Positions 61,997-64,000 of a stretch of 64,000 nt of DNA are shown here, in pieces (position 1 is the stretch's first letter; each line of letters starts with the position of its first letter). This stretch comes from Rhodoligotrophos sp. CJ14 (GTDB taxonomy: Bacteria; Pseudomonadota; Alphaproteobacteria; Rhizobiales; Im1), in assembly GCF_038811545.1 (NCBI RefSeq), contig NZ_CP133319.1:62001-126000 (forward strand), given 5' to 3'. The notes beneath the pieces were generated by a model that was not told the DNA's origin, ran no database searches, and saw nothing but the letters and a program-made list of their open reading frames with translations. Position numbers and translations under genes: made by a program.

Positions 61997-62602
61997 ATGG
62001 CGAACAGCGAAATCATGACCATTCCGGCACGCAAGGGGCGCGCGGCCAGGCTGACCAAGGGTCAGGCCATCAAGATCATCAATACCCACGGCCATCAGGT
62101 GGTGGATACCTGGTGCTTCAGCCTGGAAGACCTCACCGAGTTCATGTCCATGGAGCATATCCGCCCCACCTTGGGAAAAATTTTCCCCACCAAGGGCGAC
62201 CAGCTCTATTCCAACCGCCGCCGGCCCATCCTGTTTTTCGAGGAGGATACTTCGCCGGGCATCCACGATACCCTGATGGCCGCCTGCGATGACTATCGGT
62301 ATGGCCTGCTCGGCTGCAAGGAATACCACGACAATTGCACCGATAATCTGCATGCCGGCATGCGTCAGATCGGCCTGCGCGCGCCCGAAACCCCAAGCCC
62401 GCTCAATCTCTGGATGAACATTCCGGTTGATCGGGAGGGGCGCACGAGTTGGGGCGAGCCGGTCTCAAAGCCTGGTGACTATTTGGTTTTGCGCGCACAG
62501 ATGGATTGCGTGGTCGCCATGTCGTGCTGCCCCCAGGATATCTTGCCCATCAACGGCAAGGCGGGAAACACCGTGGAAGCCCATTATCAAATTCTCGATT
62601 GA
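61997..62602 (+). CDS. DUF1989 protein (urea carboxylase-associated / carboxyguanidine deiminase-type)
   Basis: 201 residues. TMPARKGRAARL-like start (MTIPARKGRAARLTKGQAIK), NTHGHQVVDTWCFS, MSMEHIRPTLGKIFPTKGDQ, DDYRYGLLGCKEYHDNC and the end DILPINGKAGN are typical of DUF1989. Members CgdA and CgdB form carboxyguanidine deiminase in guanidine degradation; others are aminomethyltransferase-like and uncharacterised. Here only one copy is present, without urea carboxylase genes. The ATG at 61997 has AAGGAG upstream. The divergent LysR gene probably controls it. Confidence 0.84.
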   Translation: MANSEIMTIPARKGRAARLTKGQAIKIINTHGHQVVDTWCFSLEDLTEFMSMEHIRPTLGKIFPTKGDQLYSNRRRPILFFEEDTSPGIHDTLMAACDDYRYGLLGCKEYHDNCTDNLHAGMRQIGLRAPETPSPLNLWMNIPVDREGRTSWGEPVSKPGDYLVLRAQMDCVVAMSCCPQDILPINGKAGNTVEAHYQILD

Positions 62603-62610
62603 GCAGGGGG

Positions 62611-62633
62611 CGGGCGGCGCATTGAGCCGCCCG
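62611..62633. terminator. Hairpin between convergent genes
   Basis: CGGGCGGC, 7 bases, GCCGCCCG: an 8-bp perfect GC stem lying exactly between the DUF1989 stop (62602) and the stop of the MDR gene (62634). No T tract is present. It probably serves both directions. Confidence 0.65.
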
Positions 62634-63620
62634 TCACGAATTGACCGCGATCAGCACCTTGCCGACCGTGCCTCGCCCCTCGAGGCACGTCTGGGCAGCG
62701 CGGATCTCGGCGAGCGGAAATTCCGCCGCGATCGGAATCGTCAGCCGGCCGGCCTCGATCGCCTCGATCACATGGCGCAATCCTCGCCGCCATCTCTGCG
62801 AACCCGGCACGGCGTGCAGCAACTCGAAGCCGGCGAGTGAGGTCGAGCGCTCATAGAGTTTCTTCCGAATGTTGAAGTGCGGATCACCGGCCGCCTCGCC
62901 GATATTGATGACGCGGCCATAGGTGCGCAGCGCATCGAAGCTGCGCGCCAGGATATCGCTGCCAAGGGAATCGATCACGAGATCAACCCCGCGCCCCCCG
63001 GTCTCGGCCATGGCCACGTCCACGAAATCTTCCGCGTCCCGCGCGATCACCCGGGCTGCGCCGAATTTGAGCGGCATCTCGGCTTTGGCGGCCGACCCGA
63101 CCGTGCCGATGACCCGCGCACCCCCTTGGGTCGCAAGTTGTGTGAGCGCCAGGCCGACCCCGCCGCCGATGGCATGCACAAGGATGGTCTCACCTCGGCG
63201 CAATCTGTGCGCAGTATAGAGCAGGTGATAGGCGGTGAGCGCCACCACCGGAAAGGCAGCGGCCTTGCGCGGGTCCATGCCTGGCGGCAAGGGGATCACA
63301 TATTTCTCCGGCACCACCACCATATCCGCAAAGCCACCGAGCATGGCGGGTCCGGTGATCGCGCTCACCGCCTGTCCCTCCCGCAAGGTGGACACCCCAC
63401 GCCCGCAGGCGCGGACGAAGCCGGTAACCTCGCCCCCGAGGATCGAGGGATAGGGGATCGGGTCGGGATAGATGCCCTGGCGCTTCTGAATGTCACCCCA
63501 ATTGCAGGCAGCCCAGCCCACATCGATCAGCACCTGACGGGGTCCCGGCTCGGGATCCGGCATATGCGTGACCTTCAGCCGGTCGAGCCCGCCTGGCGCC
63601 TCAATGACCACCGCACGCAT
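62634..63620 (-). CDS. Medium-chain dehydrogenase/reductase, quinone-oxidoreductase-like
   Basis: 328 residues. N-terminal GroES-like part (MRAVVIEAPGGLDRLKVTHM), then the NADPH site AIGGGVGLALTQLATQGGAR near residue 145. The structural zinc cysteines of true alcohol dehydrogenases are not evident, so this is a zinc-free quinone-oxidoreductase/enoyl-reductase-like member. The start at 63620 lies just after the permease stop (TGACATG), suggesting translational coupling; the longer frame to 63671 is not needed. Substrate unknown. Confidence 0.84.
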   Translation of the reverse strand: MRAVVIEAPGGLDRLKVTHMPDPEPGPRQVLIDVGWAACNWGDIQKRQGIYPDPIPYPSILGGEVTGFVRACGRGVSTLREGQAVSAITGPAMLGGFADMVVVPEKYVIPLPPGMDPRKAAAFPVVALTAYHLLYTAHRLRRGETILVHAIGGGVGLALTQLATQGGARVIGTVGSAAKAEMPLKFGAARVIARDAEDFVDVAMAETGGRGVDLVIDSLGSDILARSFDALRTYGRVINIGEAAGDPHFNIRKKLYERSTSLAGFELLHAVPGSQRWRRGLRHVIEAIEAGRLTIPIAAEFPLAEIRAAQTCLEGRGTVGKVLIAVNS

Positions 63621-63621
63621 G

Positions 63622-64000
63622 TCAATGGCTCTCGCGATGATAATATTTGCCGACCGCTTGCGGGGCGACATTGCGGCCCGAGATCATGACCAGCGCCAGG
63701 ATCGAGACGAGATAGGGCAGGGTGGAGAAGATCTGATAGGGCACATCCGGATTTTCGAACTGCAGGCGCAGCTGATAGGCATCGAAAACGCCGAACAACA
63801 GGCAGGCAAGCATGGCGCCAACTGGATTCCACCGCCCGAGAATGACCGCGGCGAGGGCGATGAAGCCCTTGCCCGCGCTCATATGCTCCGAAAAGACGAA
63901 GACCTGCGACAAGACCAAATAGACGCCGCCCATGGCTGCGAGGGCGCCCGCCACGAGCACGCAGCCATAGCGCAGGCCGGCGACCGAAATGCCTGCCGCA
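63622..64000 (-). CDS. C-terminal part of ABC transporter permease (nucleoside/BMP-type), 5' end outside window
   Basis: The frame is open to the window edge, so the start lies beyond 64000; about 125 residues are visible. AAGISVAGLRYGCVLVAGAL followed by AAMGGVYL and MSAGKGFIALAAVILGRWNP is the typical end of permeases that work with BMP-family nucleoside receptors (NupQ/YufQ-like). Two or three membrane segments are visible. It is co-transcribed with the MDR gene. Confidence 0.84.
   Translation of the reverse strand, partial: AAGISVAGLRYGCVLVAGALAAMGGVYLVLSQVFVFSEHMSAGKGFIALAAVILGRWNPVGAMLACLLFGVFDAYQLRLQFENPDVPYQIFSTLPYLVSILALVMISGRNVAPQAVGKYYHRESH

Overview
The window is a GC-rich, gene-dense stretch of an alphaproteobacterial chromosome, probably order Hyphomicrobiales (Rhizobiales). 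Three things suggest this: the codon usage, the gene families (several class III CoA transferases, MmgE/PrpD proteins, many ABC importers), and copies of a short intergenic palindromic repeat of a rhizobial type. It is almost entirely catabolic. I see no rRNA, tRNA, CRISPR array, phage or insertion sequence.

Layout. (1) 1-1.5 kb: the end of an unknown protein, a Nudix hydrolase and a cupin. (2) 1.6-9.7 kb, minus strand: a LysR regulator, amidase, CoA transferase, a NitT/TauT-type ABC importer whose permease carries a frameshift, a PuuE-like deacetylase and an SDR with a degenerate active site. A perfect inverted repeat in front of the amidase is a likely LysR box. (3) 9.8-25.4 kb, minus strand: a long, tightly overlapping run with a Liv-type ABC importer, alpha/beta hydrolase, two enoyl-CoA hydratase-family proteins, CoA transferase, acyl-CoA dehydrogenase, ADP-forming acyl-CoA synthetase, and two MmgE/PrpD proteins around an MFS transporter. 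(4) 25.7-35.3 kb, plus strand and divergent from the previous run: a BadI/BadH-like pair, two acyl-CoA dehydrogenases, an IclR regulator, paired class III CoA transferases, a hydratase, and an Ltp2-like thiolase-fold protein with its OB-fold/zinc-ribbon partner. This looks like a CoA-dependent route for a cyclic acid. A minus-strand PrpF isomerase and a double-domain CoA transferase (35.4-38.7 kb) converge on it.

(5) 39.0-54.8 kb is the most interesting part. An aldehyde dehydrogenase with two unrecognised proteins (273 and 619 aa), an aldo/keto reductase, a family 5 peptide-type ABC importer, an amidohydrolase with an altered metal motif, a GMC oxidoreductase, a RutA-like flavin monooxygenase and a GntR/FCD regulator share an 11-bp element, TTGTATGACA(A/G) or its complement. 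It occurs in the three intergenic regions that hold their promoters. One copy lies between a good -35 and -10. I infer a single GntR-controlled regulon for an unknown, probably nitrogen-containing, substrate.

(6) 54.8-62.6 kb: genes for guanidino or ureido compounds. They are an arginase-family ureohydrolase, an amino-acid ABC importer without its ATPase, an Lrp regulator, an M20 amidohydrolase, an amidinotransferase, a LysR regulator and a DUF1989 protein. (7) 62.6-64 kb: a quinone-oxidoreductase-like MDR protein and the end of a nucleoside-type ABC permease cut by the window edge.

Gene functions come from motif recognition by eye. No database search was run, so substrates are inferences.
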